Positions 18,140 to 26,744 of a stretch of DNA of 44,006 nt are shown here, piece after piece. A program made the translations under genes and the position numbers. The stretch comes from Spartobacteria bacterium. Lineage in GTDB: Bacteria; Verrucomicrobiota; Verrucomicrobiia; Chthoniobacterales; Chthoniobacteraceae. The notes under the pieces were generated by a model, which was not told where the DNA came from, ran no database searches, and saw only the letters and a list, made by a program, of their open reading frames with translations. The stretch spans positions 1 to 44,006 of the forward strand of contig JANXZI010000587.1 in NCBI GenBank assembly GCA_025355595.1, in the 5' to 3' direction. The stretch's first letter is position 1. Each line of letters opens with the position of its first letter.

Positions 18140-18268
18140 TGCGGCGGGAAGCGATAGCGCCACGCCGCCTTCGGATGGTTTTTTGGAGGACTCCGCTGCG
18201 CACGCAAGACTGCACCGGCCTCATGGGTGACTCCAAAGGCGGTGTGGCGCTATCGCTTGCCACCGCAG
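18140..18268. repeat. Intergenic inverted repeat, AAGCGATAGCGCCAC family
   Basis: Left arm 18140-18176 (GTGCGGCGGGAAGCGATAGC then GCCACGCCGCCTTCGGA) pairs with right arm 18232-18268, whose reverse complement differs at only about six of 37 positions. The loop is about 55 bases. It sits between the convergent PBP and PSCyt genes; it could stop both transcripts, but the stem lacks a U-tract. Confidence 0.8.
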
Positions 18269-18331
18269 TCCACGGACGCGTGCCTCGTCCGGCGACTCGC
18301 CCTGCCTGCAGGTGATTTTTTGGAACCTGTC

Positions 18332-21300
18332 TCAGCGGTTGAACAAAAACGCCGGTGTGTTCACGAGGGCCCAGACGAGATCCTGCGAGCCGGTGAGCCG
18401 CCGGTTTGCGAGCTGCGTCTTGCTCTGCTCCGCGTCGGCGCGGAGTTGGACGAGCTTCGGATCCAGGCGGATTGGCTCCCCGGCTTTCGCGAGCACGGCG
18501 CGGCGCTCGACGACGCCGGGATCGGCCGGCAGCGGCATTTGGTTTTTCGCAAGCGTGAGTCGGCGCTTGGTCAGCTCCGGATCGTTTTCATTCCAATACG
18601 CGGCGATGGCCGCCTTGTCCTCGGGGCTGCGCAATAACGCGGGCTTCTTCAACGCCTCTGTGACGGCGATTGGCAGGCCGATATTCAGCGGCGCATGGCC
18701 AGTCGTGACGTAGAGCCGGAAGCGCGCGATCGAGAATCCGCCGGCGCGTGGCTGATTCAGATCAAAGCGCAGCCGCATACCCTTCATGGCGTCGCCGACG
18801 GGCTTCGCGAGTGAAAACGCGGCGTAGTGGGAGACTCCCATCTGCGGAGCGATGGCCCAGCCGTTGTTGCCGTCACCCTTCTTGTCGTCAATGGCCTTGG
18901 CCACCTCGAAATTCGGCTGACTGAAATCCGCGACTGCGCCGTTGAATTTCGCGTCATCAATCTGCTTGCCCTTGCCGAATGGCCCGGTCTTCAGGCCGAT
19001 CTCGCCGAGGACAAAATTTCCGTCAGAAAAATATCCCGGGCCGAACGCGGGCGCGTCGGGCGCGGTCAGCACCTCAATCATCACTCCGGTGATGCCCGCG
19101 AGTTTCGTGTCGGCAAAGACTGTGTAGTCCGAAGTCTTCGCCGCACCGCCGCTGGCCTTGATCGATCCGTCGGGCAGCTTCGTGAGTTCAATTCCGCCGG
19201 TGGCCTTTGGCTCCACGAGATCGAGCGGCACCCAGCCGGTGTAGGTTTTTGAAATTGGCACGGTCGCCTCGAAGTTCGCCTGCGCCGCCGTCATTTTCGT
19301 CTGCTCGTATTCCTTCACCGCCTTCACCGCGACCGTGACGCTCTCGACGCGCTTCTTCTCCGCCTCGACCATCTGCGGTGCGATTTCCTTTTCGCGGCGC
19401 GCGAGGTCCTGCTTCGCCGCTTCGATTGCGCCCGCGCGCTCGGCCTCCTGCTTTGCGATGATGGGTGCCTGCTCCTTTTCCTTCGTGCCGAGCGTGGCGA
19501 TCAGATCCTTGTGCTCCTGCTCGATGACGGCCCAGGACTCCAGCGTGCGCGCGATCTCGCCGTCGCTCGCGGGACGGTTCAGCACGCGGGCAAAAATTTC
19601 GTCAATCAGCCTGCGATCATCCGGCTGTGTTTTCACGAGTTGCGGCAGCGCATTGCTCGGATCGCCGATCGCATCGGCGATGGCCGGGCCGCTGAGCAGC
19701 GCCATCACGCTGCCGAGGCGCAGGTCGCTGCTGCGCTCGCATTCGCAAGCACTCTCGCGAGCGGGGCGTCCGGCATTTGCGAGAAAGCCGCTCGGCAGGT
19801 CGGACTGCGAATCCGCGAGCATTGAGGCATGAACGCCGCCGGGCAGACGCGAGCCGGCGCCAGTGACCTTCAGCACGGAATCGTAGAGCACCTCGGCGGG
19901 CAGGCGGCGTGCGAGTGCGTGCGAGTAGTTCGTCTTGTCGTCCTCGTTCCATTTGTTCGTGCCGAGCGCGAGCTGGTAGGTGCGCGACTTGCAAATCTCG
20001 CGCACCATGTGGCGCGTGTCGAAGCCGTGGGCGATGAATTCCTTCGCGAGAAAATCAAGCAGCTCGGGATTCGTCGCCGGGTTGCCCGCCCGGATGTCAT
20101 CGAGCGGCTCGATGATGCCTGCGCCGAGCAGGTAGCCCCACTGCCGGTTCACGTAGCTGGAGGCGAAGTAGCGGTTGTCCGGCGAAGTGATCCACGCTGC
20201 GAGTTGCTCACGCCGGGAGCTTTGGTCACCGGCAGCCTCGGTCTTTGCCGGGAACGGAAACTGCGGCTCGGCGACCTTGCCCGTGCGGAGATGCGTCATC
20301 TCGCCGGTCGGCACATCCTTCACGATTTCAAACAGCGCCTTCGGTTTTTCCACCGCGGTGCCCACGAGCTTCACGCCGCCCGCCGCGGGATCATCGCTGA
20401 AGGACACCTGCGTGAAAAATGCGCTGAGATGGTAATACTGATCCTGCGTCCAGCGCTCGAAGGGATGGTCGTGGCACTTGTTGCAGTTGAAGCGCGTGGC
20501 CAGAAAAAGGTGCGTCGTGTTCTCCATCGTCTCCGCGGGATCGCGCAGGATTTTCCAGTAGCTCGCCGCGGGGTTCGCCTTGTTCGAGCCGGATGCGGTC
20601 ACGATTTTGCGCACGAACTGATCGTAGGGCGTGTTGTCCGCGATCTCCTTGCGGATCCATTCTCGGAAAAGCTGCACGCCCTGGCCGCCGAGGAATTTCG
20701 AGTTCACCTGGAGCAGGTCGCACCACTTGTTCGTCGCGTGCTCGATGAATTCCGGCGAGCCGATGAGCCTGTCCACGATGGCGTCGCGCTTCGGGCGCAG
20801 CGGCGCCTGATCGGCAAGGAAGGCGCGCAACTCCTCCGAGGACGGAGGCTGGCCCGTGAGATCGAGGAACACGCGGCGGAGGAAGTCCGCATCGTTGCAC
20901 ACGCCGGATGGCTCGATTTTCATGCGCTGCCATTTTTGCGCGACGAGTTCGTCAATGCGGCCCCACGTCTCCGGCTGCTTCCAGGTGAAGCCGCTGCGGT
21001 CGCCCATCACGGTGAGCGTCGTCGCCGCGTAATTTCCCTCGTAGCGCGCGAGCACCGGTGCCTCGCCGCGGCGCAGCGTGTTCAGCAGTCCGTTGCCTTC
21101 GGGGAGCGCCGCGGCCACGTCTCCGTTGCCGCTTTCGACAAACGCCTCCGCGGTGACATCGCGCGTCTTTCCATTCGCAAAAGTCGCGACGACGCGGAAC
21201 TGCTGCAACGCTCCAGGCACCGGCACGACGGGATTTTTGGGGAAAACTTCGATGCCCTTCACGCGCGGCACACTCAGGTCCAGCCGCGCGCCGTCGGCGA

Positions 21301-21958
21301 TCCACGCGCGCATGATCTCGTAATATTTCTCGCCCAGCTTCGTGCGCTGCCCGCCCTCGTGGGGCACGCCGGCGGTGGACTTCAGCAGCATGAGCGAGTC
21401 TTCGGGCGACGCCACATTCAGCCGCCGGCCCGCGAGATCGTCCTTCAGCGAGCGCACGTCGTAGATCGGATCGTAGCCACGCAGCGAGAGCTTGAAGCCG
21501 TACTTGCCGTCCTTCGATCCGTGGCAGGTGCCGGCGTTGCAGCCGAGCTTCGTCATCACGGGATTCACGTCGCGGATGAAATCCACGTCCACCTTTTCCA
21601 CGACGCCCGACACTTCCACCGAAGCCGCCGCCTTCTGTCCGGAAAGTTCCGCGCTCAGCGTCACCGTCCCATTTTTCCGCGCCTCAATGTGTCCCGATTT
21701 CGAAATCTCCGCGCAATCCCCGCCGAGCTTCAGCGTCGCGAGCCGCGTGACATCCGCGACTTCGCCGGACGCAAGCTTTGCGATCACGAGCACCTGCGCC
21801 GCCTCAAATTTTCCCGCGAGCACCACCGTCGCGGGCTGCACTTCGAGCGAGACGATCTTCTGCGTCGGCATCGTTTCAGCGGCAGGCATCATCATCGGCG
21901 CGTCCGCGGCACGGAGAAAAGAGACGCTGGTGAGCAGGGCGAATGAGGCGATTTTCAT
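18332..21958 (-). CDS. PSCyt/DUF1549/DUF1553 giant exported protein
   Basis: A 1208-residue protein typical of Planctomycetes and Verrucomicrobia. After a signal peptide (residues 1-18) comes a bacterial Ig-like region, then a PSCyt1-type motif GCNAGTCHGSKDGKYGFKLS near residue 140 (Cys, four residues, Cys-His), more Ig-like sequence, DUF1549 (DADFLRRVFLDLTGQPPS...) and a second heme-type CNKCHDHPFERW near residue 492. DUF1553 (NRYFASSYVNRQWGYLLG, FDTRHMVREICKSRTYQLAL) follows, then a C-terminal coiled coil and a possible carbohydrate-binding jelly-roll. Its partner is usually an adjacent DUF1501 gene, which is missing here. The role is unproven, probably redox-linked glycan breakdown in the periplasm. 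The ATG at 21958 starts the signal peptide; longer starts are Ser/Arg-rich noise. Confidence 0.9.
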   Translation of the reverse strand: MKIASFALLTSVSFLRAADAPMMMPAAETMPTQKIVSLEVQPATVVLAGKFEAAQVLVIAKLASGEVADVTRLATLKLGGDCAEISKSGHIEARKNGTVTLSAELSGQKAAASVEVSGVVEKVDVDFIRDVNPVMTKLGCNAGTCHGSKDGKYGFKLSLRGYDPIYDVRSLKDDLAGRRLNVASPEDSLMLLKSTAGVPHEGGQRTKLGEKYYEIMRAWIADGARLDLSVPRVKGIEVFPKNPVVPVPGALQQFRVVATFANGKTRDVTAEAFVESGNGDVAAALPEGNGLLNTLRRGEAPVLARYEGNYAATTLTVMGDRSGFTWKQPETWGRIDELVAQKWQRMKIEPSGVCNDADFLRRVFLDLTGQPPSSEELRAFLADQAPLRPKRDAIVDRLIGSPEFIEHATNKWCDLLQVNSKFLGGQGVQLFREWIRKEIADNTPYDQFVRKIVTASGSNKANPAASYWKILRDPAETMENTTHLFLATRFNCNKCHDHPFERWTQDQYYHLSAFFTQVSFSDDPAAGGVKLVGTAVEKPKALFEIVKDVPTGEMTHLRTGKVAEPQFPFPAKTEAAGDQSSRREQLAAWITSPDNRYFASSYVNRQWGYLLGAGIIEPLDDIRAGNPATNPELLDFLAKEFIAHGFDTRHMVREICKSRTYQLALGTNKWNEDDKTNYSHALARRLPAEVLYDSVLKVTGAGSRLPGGVHASMLADSQSDLPSGFLANAGRPARESACECERSSDLRLGSVMALLSGPAIADAIGDPSNALPQLVKTQPDDRRLIDEIFARVLNRPASDGEIARTLESWAVIEQEHKDLIATLGTKEKEQAPIIAKQEAERAGAIEAAKQDLARREKEIAPQMVEAEKKRVESVTVAVKAVKEYEQTKMTAAQANFEATVPISKTYTGWVPLDLVEPKATGGIELTKLPDGSIKASGGAAKTSDYTVFADTKLAGITGVMIEVLTAPDAPAFGPGYFSDGNFVLGEIGLKTGPFGKGKQIDDAKFNGAVADFSQPNFEVAKAIDDKKGDGNNGWAIAPQMGVSHYAAFSLAKPVGDAMKGMRLRFDLNQPRAGGFSIARFRLYVTTGHAPLNIGLPIAVTEALKKPALLRSPEDKAAIAAYWNENDPELTKRRLTLAKNQMPLPADPGVVERRAVLAKAGEPIRLDPKLVQLRADAEQSKTQLANRRLTGSQDLVWALVNTPAFLFNR

Positions 21959-22302
21959 AGGGAGCAATGGAGCGAAGGATAAACCGGGGCGCGCGGCGAG
22001 TCTTAGCCATGTGACGGGACGGGAGGCGAGGGCTGAGGCCCCGCCTGCGCAATTTTCCCGTATGGAAAGAACCCGTTTGCAACCTTGGCAAGCCGGAGAG
22101 GAAAGGCATACTCCCGACCAAGAAAACGAGCGCATGAACGACCGTGCGACTGCCATTCGACTTATGGAAATCGGTCGCTCGCTTTGGAGTACCGACAACT
22201 TCCCCCCCCCTCCCCAACCCCGCTTGCGGCGCGTAAAATTTGGCGAGCTGAAAAGCAATCCCCCTCAGTCAACCTCCATCCACACCAACTCAGAACCCCG
22301 CC
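21959..22302. other. Divergent intergenic region, promoters expected
   Basis: These 344 bases separate the - strand PSCyt gene and the + strand unrecognised gene at 22303. A run of nine C residues (about 22203-22211) is visible. A small + strand reading frame from ATG 22134 to a stop at 22325 (63 residues, MNDRATAIRLMEIGRSLW...) overlaps the next start by 23 bases. It could be a leader peptide, but it has no ribosome site and no known relatives that I recall, so I do not call it a gene. No clear -35/-10 pair was found. Confidence 0.35.
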
Positions 22303-23601
22303 ATGCCTACCGAACAACAAAGTGAATGGTTAAAACACCTCGGCGTTGATGACACCGCATCCGGCGAATCCAAGGGAGTTTTCGGTGCCGTGAAAGACGC
22401 CGCCGGGCGGGTGGCTGGCGGGATTAAACACGGACTGGGTGCCATGGCCGATTCGGCGCACGCGGCATGGGGGCGAGTGAGACACAAGGACGATCCCGCG
22501 CCGGCTGCTCCGCCCGCGTCCGGACCCGCGCAGGCGGCCGATTCTGCCCGTGCCGCCGCGAAACCCGAGGCACCGCCCAAGAAGGACGGGCCTTCGTTCA
22601 AGGGTTATCCCAAGGGACTCGAAGCGGGCGAGAAGCTCCTCACGCAAGTAAAGAAGTACGGTTTCAGCGAAGGCATCCACGCAACGTCTTCCGACGCCGC
22701 CGACCGTGAGGACACCAAGGAGATCTGGTGTTCGGGTTTGTCCAACTGGTCCCTGCTCGAAAGCGGCGTGGACGTGGACCAGAAATATGCCTACGACACC
22801 GGGAAGAAGAAGAAAGACCCGAAGACCGGCGAAATGGTTCCGGACACCAAAAAGATGTCCATTCGATCCGTCGTCGAAGGTGGCTTTGAAACCTTCGGCA
22901 AGGGGCCGGAACTTGAGCCGATGCCGACGAGCAAGGATTATCCCGATCCCGCAGAGTTGAAGACCAAGATCGCCGAGGCCAAGGCGCGCAACAAGACCGC
23001 CGCCGAGACCGCCATGTACGCGGCCTACGCGCAGGACGGGCTCTTTGGCAACTCCGCCGCGGAGGACGATCCGCGGGTCAAGGGTGCGGCGGGCGCGTTT
23101 GTGATCGCCAAGATCGGCACGGAGGTGCTCGATCTGGAGGACGTGAAGCCCGGCGATTATGTCCAGACGCGCGCGGTCAAATCACCCAAGGGGCACGCCT
23201 TCCAGATCTCCGCCTGCCACTGCACCGGCGAAGCACTCATCGGCCCCGGCGGCAGCCCGAAGCTGGTCAAGGATCTCGGTGGCGAGCGCGTGCGCACCCA
23301 CGACGGCATCTGGTATGAAAAGGCGCAGTTCATGGTTGATGGAAAGACCGACCCGGCCTTCGTCGGCAAGCACAGCGTGACGAAGACCGACGTCCTCGAA
23401 TCGAACGTGGCCAAGGCGATGGAGGACAAGAAAAAGCGTCCCGACGGTGGGGTTCAGATCAACCACGACGTGGGTTTTGCCGACCCGAAGACGAAACGCA
23501 CCTACGTCGGTCGGCTGTCCTCGAGTTCATGGGCCGGCTACTCGCGCCACGCGCCGGCCTTGAATCGCCCCGAGGGCGAGAGCCTGCCGAAGGGCTCCTG
23601 A
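22303..23601 (+). CDS. Unrecognised cytosolic protein, possible NlpC/P60- or CHAP-like Cys/His fold
   Basis: A 432-residue protein that I cannot assign to a named family. Residues 1-60 are a polar helix (MPTEQQSEWLKHLGVDD...) and residues 61-100 an Ala/Pro-rich linker, with no signal peptide or membrane span. The folded part contains EIWCSGLSNWSLLE (Cys143 at the start of a helix) and, 155 residues later, KPGDYVQTR followed by KGHAFQISACHC (His298). That order (Cys at a helix start, a GD turn, then GH-hydrophobic strand) is what CHAP and NlpC/P60 cysteine amidases show. If so, it would cleave peptidoglycan or another amide, and the missing export signal would suggest delivery by a contractile or other dedicated system. 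This is inference. The next gene is convergent and ends two bases away. Confidence 0.7.
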   Translation: MPTEQQSEWLKHLGVDDTASGESKGVFGAVKDAAGRVAGGIKHGLGAMADSAHAAWGRVRHKDDPAPAAPPASGPAQAADSARAAAKPEAPPKKDGPSFKGYPKGLEAGEKLLTQVKKYGFSEGIHATSSDAADREDTKEIWCSGLSNWSLLESGVDVDQKYAYDTGKKKKDPKTGEMVPDTKKMSIRSVVEGGFETFGKGPELEPMPTSKDYPDPAELKTKIAEAKARNKTAAETAMYAAYAQDGLFGNSAAEDDPRVKGAAGAFVIAKIGTEVLDLEDVKPGDYVQTRAVKSPKGHAFQISACHCTGEALIGPGGSPKLVKDLGGERVRTHDGIWYEKAQFMVDGKTDPAFVGKHSVTKTDVLESNVAKAMEDKKKRPDGGVQINHDVGFADPKTKRTYVGRLSSSSWAGYSRHAPALNRPEGESLPKGS

Positions 23602-23603
23602 AA

Positions 23604-24830
23604 CTACTTCGCCTGTGTCGGCGCGGAATTCGCCGGGCCGGCGGCCCACTCGATGGTCATGCCGCCGCGGTGCAGGAAGGTGACGACCTCCTTTTCAATC
23701 TGCGCGAAGCTGCGCCCGCGGATGAGATGCTCGTCCTGCGCCTGCTGCCATTTTTTCCCGGCACCGATGTCCTTGATGAAGGCGACCATGTGCGCGGCGT
23801 CGCCCTTGTCGTCGCCGTGGTAAAAGTAATACGTGAGCGCGATGGCGGAGGTATAGTTGCGCGAGACGGTGCCATCCGGGCTCGTGCCGAAGCCCGCGTG
23901 CCACTGCGCTGGGGTGATATTCATGAGGTAATCCAGGTGCCAGATCGTGTGTTTGCCAGGGCGCAGATGCTCGAGTTCCTTCACGGTCACGCCGAGCTTC
24001 GGCATCGTGAAGCGGCCCGAGGGATGGAACTTTGCCGAGCCGACGTACATCGCGGAACCCTCGACGTACCACTCGGGAATTTTGCCGAGCCAGTGGTTCA
24101 TCATCTGGTGCGTGATTTCGTGGACGAGCGTGTCGTTGCTGGCCATCGGGATGACGGTGTAGTGCTTGCCCGCGAGCTTCACGCCGAGGCTCACGATGGG
24201 CACCTTGATGGCCTTTGCCCCGCCGGAATAAATCCCGGCGCTGCCCACGATGCCGCCGTCCTTCAGATAGTCCTGCTTCTCCGTATAGAGCTTCGCGACG
24301 AAGAACTCCTGCCCCTTCTCCGGCGTCGGGTCTATTCCGAGCGGGAGCGCGCAGTTCACCTCGCGCGTGCCCTCGAACATGCGGCCAAATTCCCGCACGA
24401 CATCCGCGCCGAGGCGCGAGTCGCAGCGGAACTCGAAGTGCTGCGTGCGGTAGATGTATTCCTTCGTCTCCGGGGATTCCTTCACGACGGTGGCGACGGC
24501 GGGCTCCTTCAGTTCGGTGGTGGTCGGCCATGCGCCCGGGGCCTTGCCCGTGCGCGCGGCTGTGCCCGATGGCGAGGCAGTCGCGGGCCTCGCGATCTGC
24601 AGCTTCACGTAGTCCTGATCCGCCGCGATGAGCAGCGCGAACGCCACCTTCATCGTGGTGCCGTTCTTGAGCAGCAGCTTCACATTCAAGCCCTCGATTC
24701 CGCTGAATGAGGCCTCCACGGAATGATTCGCGGTGTCAGTCCAAGTGCGCATCTCCGCCGCGCAGCCCGGCGCGGTGGATACAAATAGCATGAGCACCGC
24801 ACAGGATACGGGGAGGAGGGATTTTTTCAC
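23604..24830 (-). CDS. SHD1-like domain plus peptidase MA-like metalloprotease (DUF1570-like)
   Basis: A 408-residue exported protein starting at GTG 24830 (MKKSLLPVSCAVLMLF, then a possible lipobox or cleavage near PGCAAE). Residues 26-80 (MRTWTDTANHSVEASFSGIE...LLIAADQDYVKL) follow the SHD1-like beta-domain pattern common in planctomycetes. A linker rich in Thr/Pro leads to a catalytic domain with HEITHQ (H237, E238, H241) and a downstream WYVEGSAMY whose Glu is the expected third zinc ligand, the gluzincin peptidase MA arrangement. The role is protein or peptide cleavage in the periplasm or on the surface; the target is unknown. It is convergent with the gene at 22303, leaving almost no space between the stops. 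Confidence 0.8.
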   Translation of the reverse strand: MKKSLLPVSCAVLMLFVSTAPGCAAEMRTWTDTANHSVEASFSGIEGLNVKLLLKNGTTMKVAFALLIAADQDYVKLQIARPATASPSGTAARTGKAPGAWPTTTELKEPAVATVVKESPETKEYIYRTQHFEFRCDSRLGADVVREFGRMFEGTREVNCALPLGIDPTPEKGQEFFVAKLYTEKQDYLKDGGIVGSAGIYSGGAKAIKVPIVSLGVKLAGKHYTVIPMASNDTLVHEITHQMMNHWLGKIPEWYVEGSAMYVGSAKFHPSGRFTMPKLGVTVKELEHLRPGKHTIWHLDYLMNITPAQWHAGFGTSPDGTVSRNYTSAIALTYYFYHGDDKGDAAHMVAFIKDIGAGKKWQQAQDEHLIRGRSFAQIEKEVVTFLHRGGMTIEWAAGPANSAPTQAK

Positions 24831-24936
24831 AGGAAATGGTGAAGGGTGAGCAAGAAATTAGCGGCAACGGGTGTCAAGCCGGACTTACGCCCAGTCGCTC
24901 CTTGGGCCTCAGAGTTTCTACCGAAAGTCAGAAACT

Positions 24937-25018
24937 AAACGCAGAGACGGGAAGCAAAGAGAAGAAGGCATCGCAGGGAATCACCCTGGTTTCTCTGCGT
25001 CTCCGCGTCTCTGCGTTT
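24937..25018. repeat. Intergenic hairpin, GCAGAGACGCAGAG word family (copy 2, decayed)
   Basis: The right arm (24988-25018) TTTCTCTGCGTCTCCGCGTC then TCTGCGTTT matches the right arm of the 12880-12971 element almost exactly. The left arm (24937-24964), AAACGCAGAGACGGGAAGCA then AAGAGAAG, has drifted in its middle. The stretch 24831-25211 around it holds no gene. Confidence 0.75.
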
Positions 25019-25211
25019 CAAAAAACGGCTGCTCCAACCACCATACGGGCATTTCCCGTACACGCTCTCAGGATGCTTGCGCGAGCACCCTGGTTCGTGG
25101 GTCGCTCCGAGGCCTGCCGGAAGTTCAACAGGGCAACATTCCTTCGGGCACCCTCGAAAGATAAGTGAAACGACCGCTCGCTTCCTGCGGAAAACCTGCG
25201 ATGGTGACGAG

Positions 25212-25619
25212 ATGAAGACAACCTATGGATTTTCCCGCCGCGGCCCTGATCGGGTGGCAGAGGAGCTTGCAGCCGTGCTTTCCAAGAAGACGCCCTTTGA
25301 GTTCAAGTCGCTCTTCGACATCGTCCACGCGAACCTCCGCGCGAAGAACGCGGCTTCCGGCGGTGAGGAAATGCTCCGCCTGCGCCTTTACGAGAAGCTC
25401 CAAAATTTCGTGCAAGCTGGCTTTGCCAAGAAGACCGGCAAGGAATATCGCGGCGTGCCGAAGGGCCTTGAGACGTTCCTCTCGACTGCGGCCGATCTGA
25501 ATGCGCGATTCGCCGCCGGCACGCACAGTCGCCCGCCGGTCATCACGCCGGTTCCAGTCCCGGTTCCGGTCGCTGCGAAGCCGAAGCCGAAGAAGCGCGC
25601 ATCCACGGCTTCCGTCTGA
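25212..25619 (+). CDS. Small basic protein with possible winged-helix core
   Basis: A 135-residue protein (MKTTYGFSRRGPDRVAEEL...). Residues 10-95 are helix-rich and end in YEKLQNFVQAGFAKKTGKEY, followed by RGVPKGLETFL. This helix-turn-basic strand arrangement resembles the recognition helix and wing of a winged-helix domain, but no family is recognised. After about residue 110 the chain becomes a Pro/Val run (PVPVPVPVAAKPKPKKRA) with a strongly basic end, suited to binding nucleic acid. The ATG at 25212 is preferred because the upstream in-frame extension to 25077 contains repeat-like sequence. It stands alone on the + strand; an architectural or regulatory DNA-binding role is a guess. Confidence 0.55.
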   Translation: MKTTYGFSRRGPDRVAEELAAVLSKKTPFEFKSLFDIVHANLRAKNAASGGEEMLRLRLYEKLQNFVQAGFAKKTGKEYRGVPKGLETFLSTAADLNARFAAGTHSRPPVITPVPVPVPVAAKPKPKKRASTASV

Positions 25620-25666
25620 CATTCCGCCGCTGCGATCGCGGGGAAAAATCAGGGCCGTCGCGCGCC

Positions 25667-26098
25667 TCACTTCTCGTGCGTCGGCAGTCGATTTCTCCGG
25701 CGCGAACGAGACGATGTCCCCCTGCTGCTCGCGGATTCCGCCGCGATTCCGAGGCAGATGCGCTTCTGCTCGATGCTGAGGTGGCCGCAATGGCAGTTCT
25801 CGTAGAGTTTGGTGTCGAAGAACCGAAACATACACCTCCGTCTGAATGCCTGGATGCTGAGGATTAGCCCTGAGAGGTGGATGATGGGAGGATTCCCGTA
25901 GCGAAACGCCACGAACGCACAAAAAGCCGGCAAGCCGATCGCGCAGAGCCACTCAAAGTCATAGGTGACACGCGCACTCCGGTCGCATCTCTCGCTCCCG
26001 GCGACATAGGCGCGGTTTGCCAACGTGAAGTCAGAGTTTCCGTCCGCGATAGTCATGGGATTGGCGTCAAATCTAGATTCCACAGGAGAAGGAACCAC
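25667..26098 (-). CDS. Doubtful hypothetical reading frame
   Basis: A 143-codon frame in a region with no better candidate. It contains one hydrophobic stretch (WLCAIGLPAFCAFVAFRYG) and a Cys/His cluster (ENCHCGHLS). The C-terminal part turns Ser/Arg-rich, as antisense or non-coding sequence does, and no family is recognised. It may be a decayed gene or chance. The rest of 25620-26744 holds dispersed repeats and no convincing gene. Confidence 0.2.
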   Translation of the reverse strand: MVPSPVESRFDANPMTIADGNSDFTLANRAYVAGSERCDRSARVTYDFEWLCAIGLPAFCAFVAFRYGNPPIIHLSGLILSIQAFRRRCMFRFFDTKLYENCHCGHLSIEQKRICLGIAAESASSRGTSSRSRRRNRLPTHEK

Positions 26099-26240
26099 TG
26101 ACCTGTACTAACCTGCACTCATGGAAGAGTTCCGTCAGGAGTTGGTCGCGGAAGGTCTTCATTTTGCGGGTGAAGAAAAGAGGCAATGTGTGCCCCCCTC
26201 ATATCATCTCTTTCGGAAATAGGTCGGGACGCACGCCACG

Positions 26241-26268
26241 AAAGGCGGGACGCCCACCTTACCCGAGA
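26241..26268. repeat. Dispersed repeat, GGCGGGACGCCC family (copy 2)
   Basis: AAAGGCGGGACGCCCACC followed by TTACCCGAG matches the - strand sequence at 6762-6782 and its extension. It lies within the gene-free stretch 25620-26744. The function is unknown. Confidence 0.5.
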
Positions 26269-26333
26269 CACACCGTCCCGCTATCTGTCCGTTTATTTGT
26301 ACAAGACGCCTTCATCCTAAATCCGGGAATGGG

Positions 26334-26445
26334 ATGTCATGCCAAGGCGCCAAGAAGCGGAACTTGCCGGAAGCCGTCCATTCCATCAGCCGGGGAGTGC
26401 GGAAAAATCCCAACCCTTTGCGCCTTGGCGCCTTGGCGTGACATT
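26334..26445. repeat. Intergenic hairpin, GCCAAGGCGCCAAG word family
   Basis: Left arm 26334-26358 (ATGTCATGCCAAGGCGCCAA then GAAGC) pairs with right arm 26417-26445 (TTTGCGCCTTGGCGCCTTGG then CGTGACATT). The word CCAAGGCG is repeated within each arm and is itself nearly palindromic. The loop is about 58 bases. Confidence 0.8.
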
Positions 26446-26531
26446 CTTTCCTTCCATGACCGGATTAAGGTTCATTAGTGCAGGTGAGTGCAGTTTATTA
26501 CTCCGGCACCTAAACAGGTTTCACTCCGCAT

Positions 26532-26607
26532 CTTAATCGTAATCATAATCCTACTCTTAATCTGCGTATGAGCAGGGATTAGGATTGCGGATAAGATTAT
26601 GATTAAG
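26532..26607. repeat. AT-rich hairpin built from TAATC words
   Basis: Left arm 26532-26562 (CTTAATCGTAATCATAATCC then TACTCTTAATC) pairs imperfectly with right arm 26577-26607, whose reverse complement starts CTTAATCATAATC. Both arms are made of the five-base word TAATC at shifting spacing. The composition differs sharply from the GC-rich surroundings. Confidence 0.8.
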
Positions 26608-26744
26608 ACAGCAATGCCTCGCATTTAGTTGCCGGGCTAATAGTGGTTTTGCCAACTTCGATGAATTAGCTTAAATGATTATTCCCCAGTCTTTGGCGGC
26701 CTGCGTCCTTCCCGGAAGACATGATGGACGGCTCCCCGCTCCCG

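Larger units (their letters stand above)
26103..26490. repeat. Far-spaced inverted arms, CCTGCACT word family
   Basis: The sequence ACCTGTACTAACCTGCACTC near 26103-26124 is mirrored, with several mismatches, by TTCATTAGTGCAGGTGAGTG near 26470-26489. The arms lie about 345 bases apart and enclose the GGCGGGACGCCC element and the GCCAAGGCGCC hairpin, as if one repeat pair flanks others. Confidence 0.4.

Noticed and set aside
19829..21946. Long + strand open frame of about 700 codons inside the PSCyt gene
   Set aside because: It is a mirror of the high-GC third-position bias of the real - strand gene. It is Arg/His-rich, with no domain and no start context.
22134..22325. 63-codon gene before the unassigned protein
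   Set aside because: No ribosome site, low-complexity proline run, and overlap with the next start; kept only as a note.
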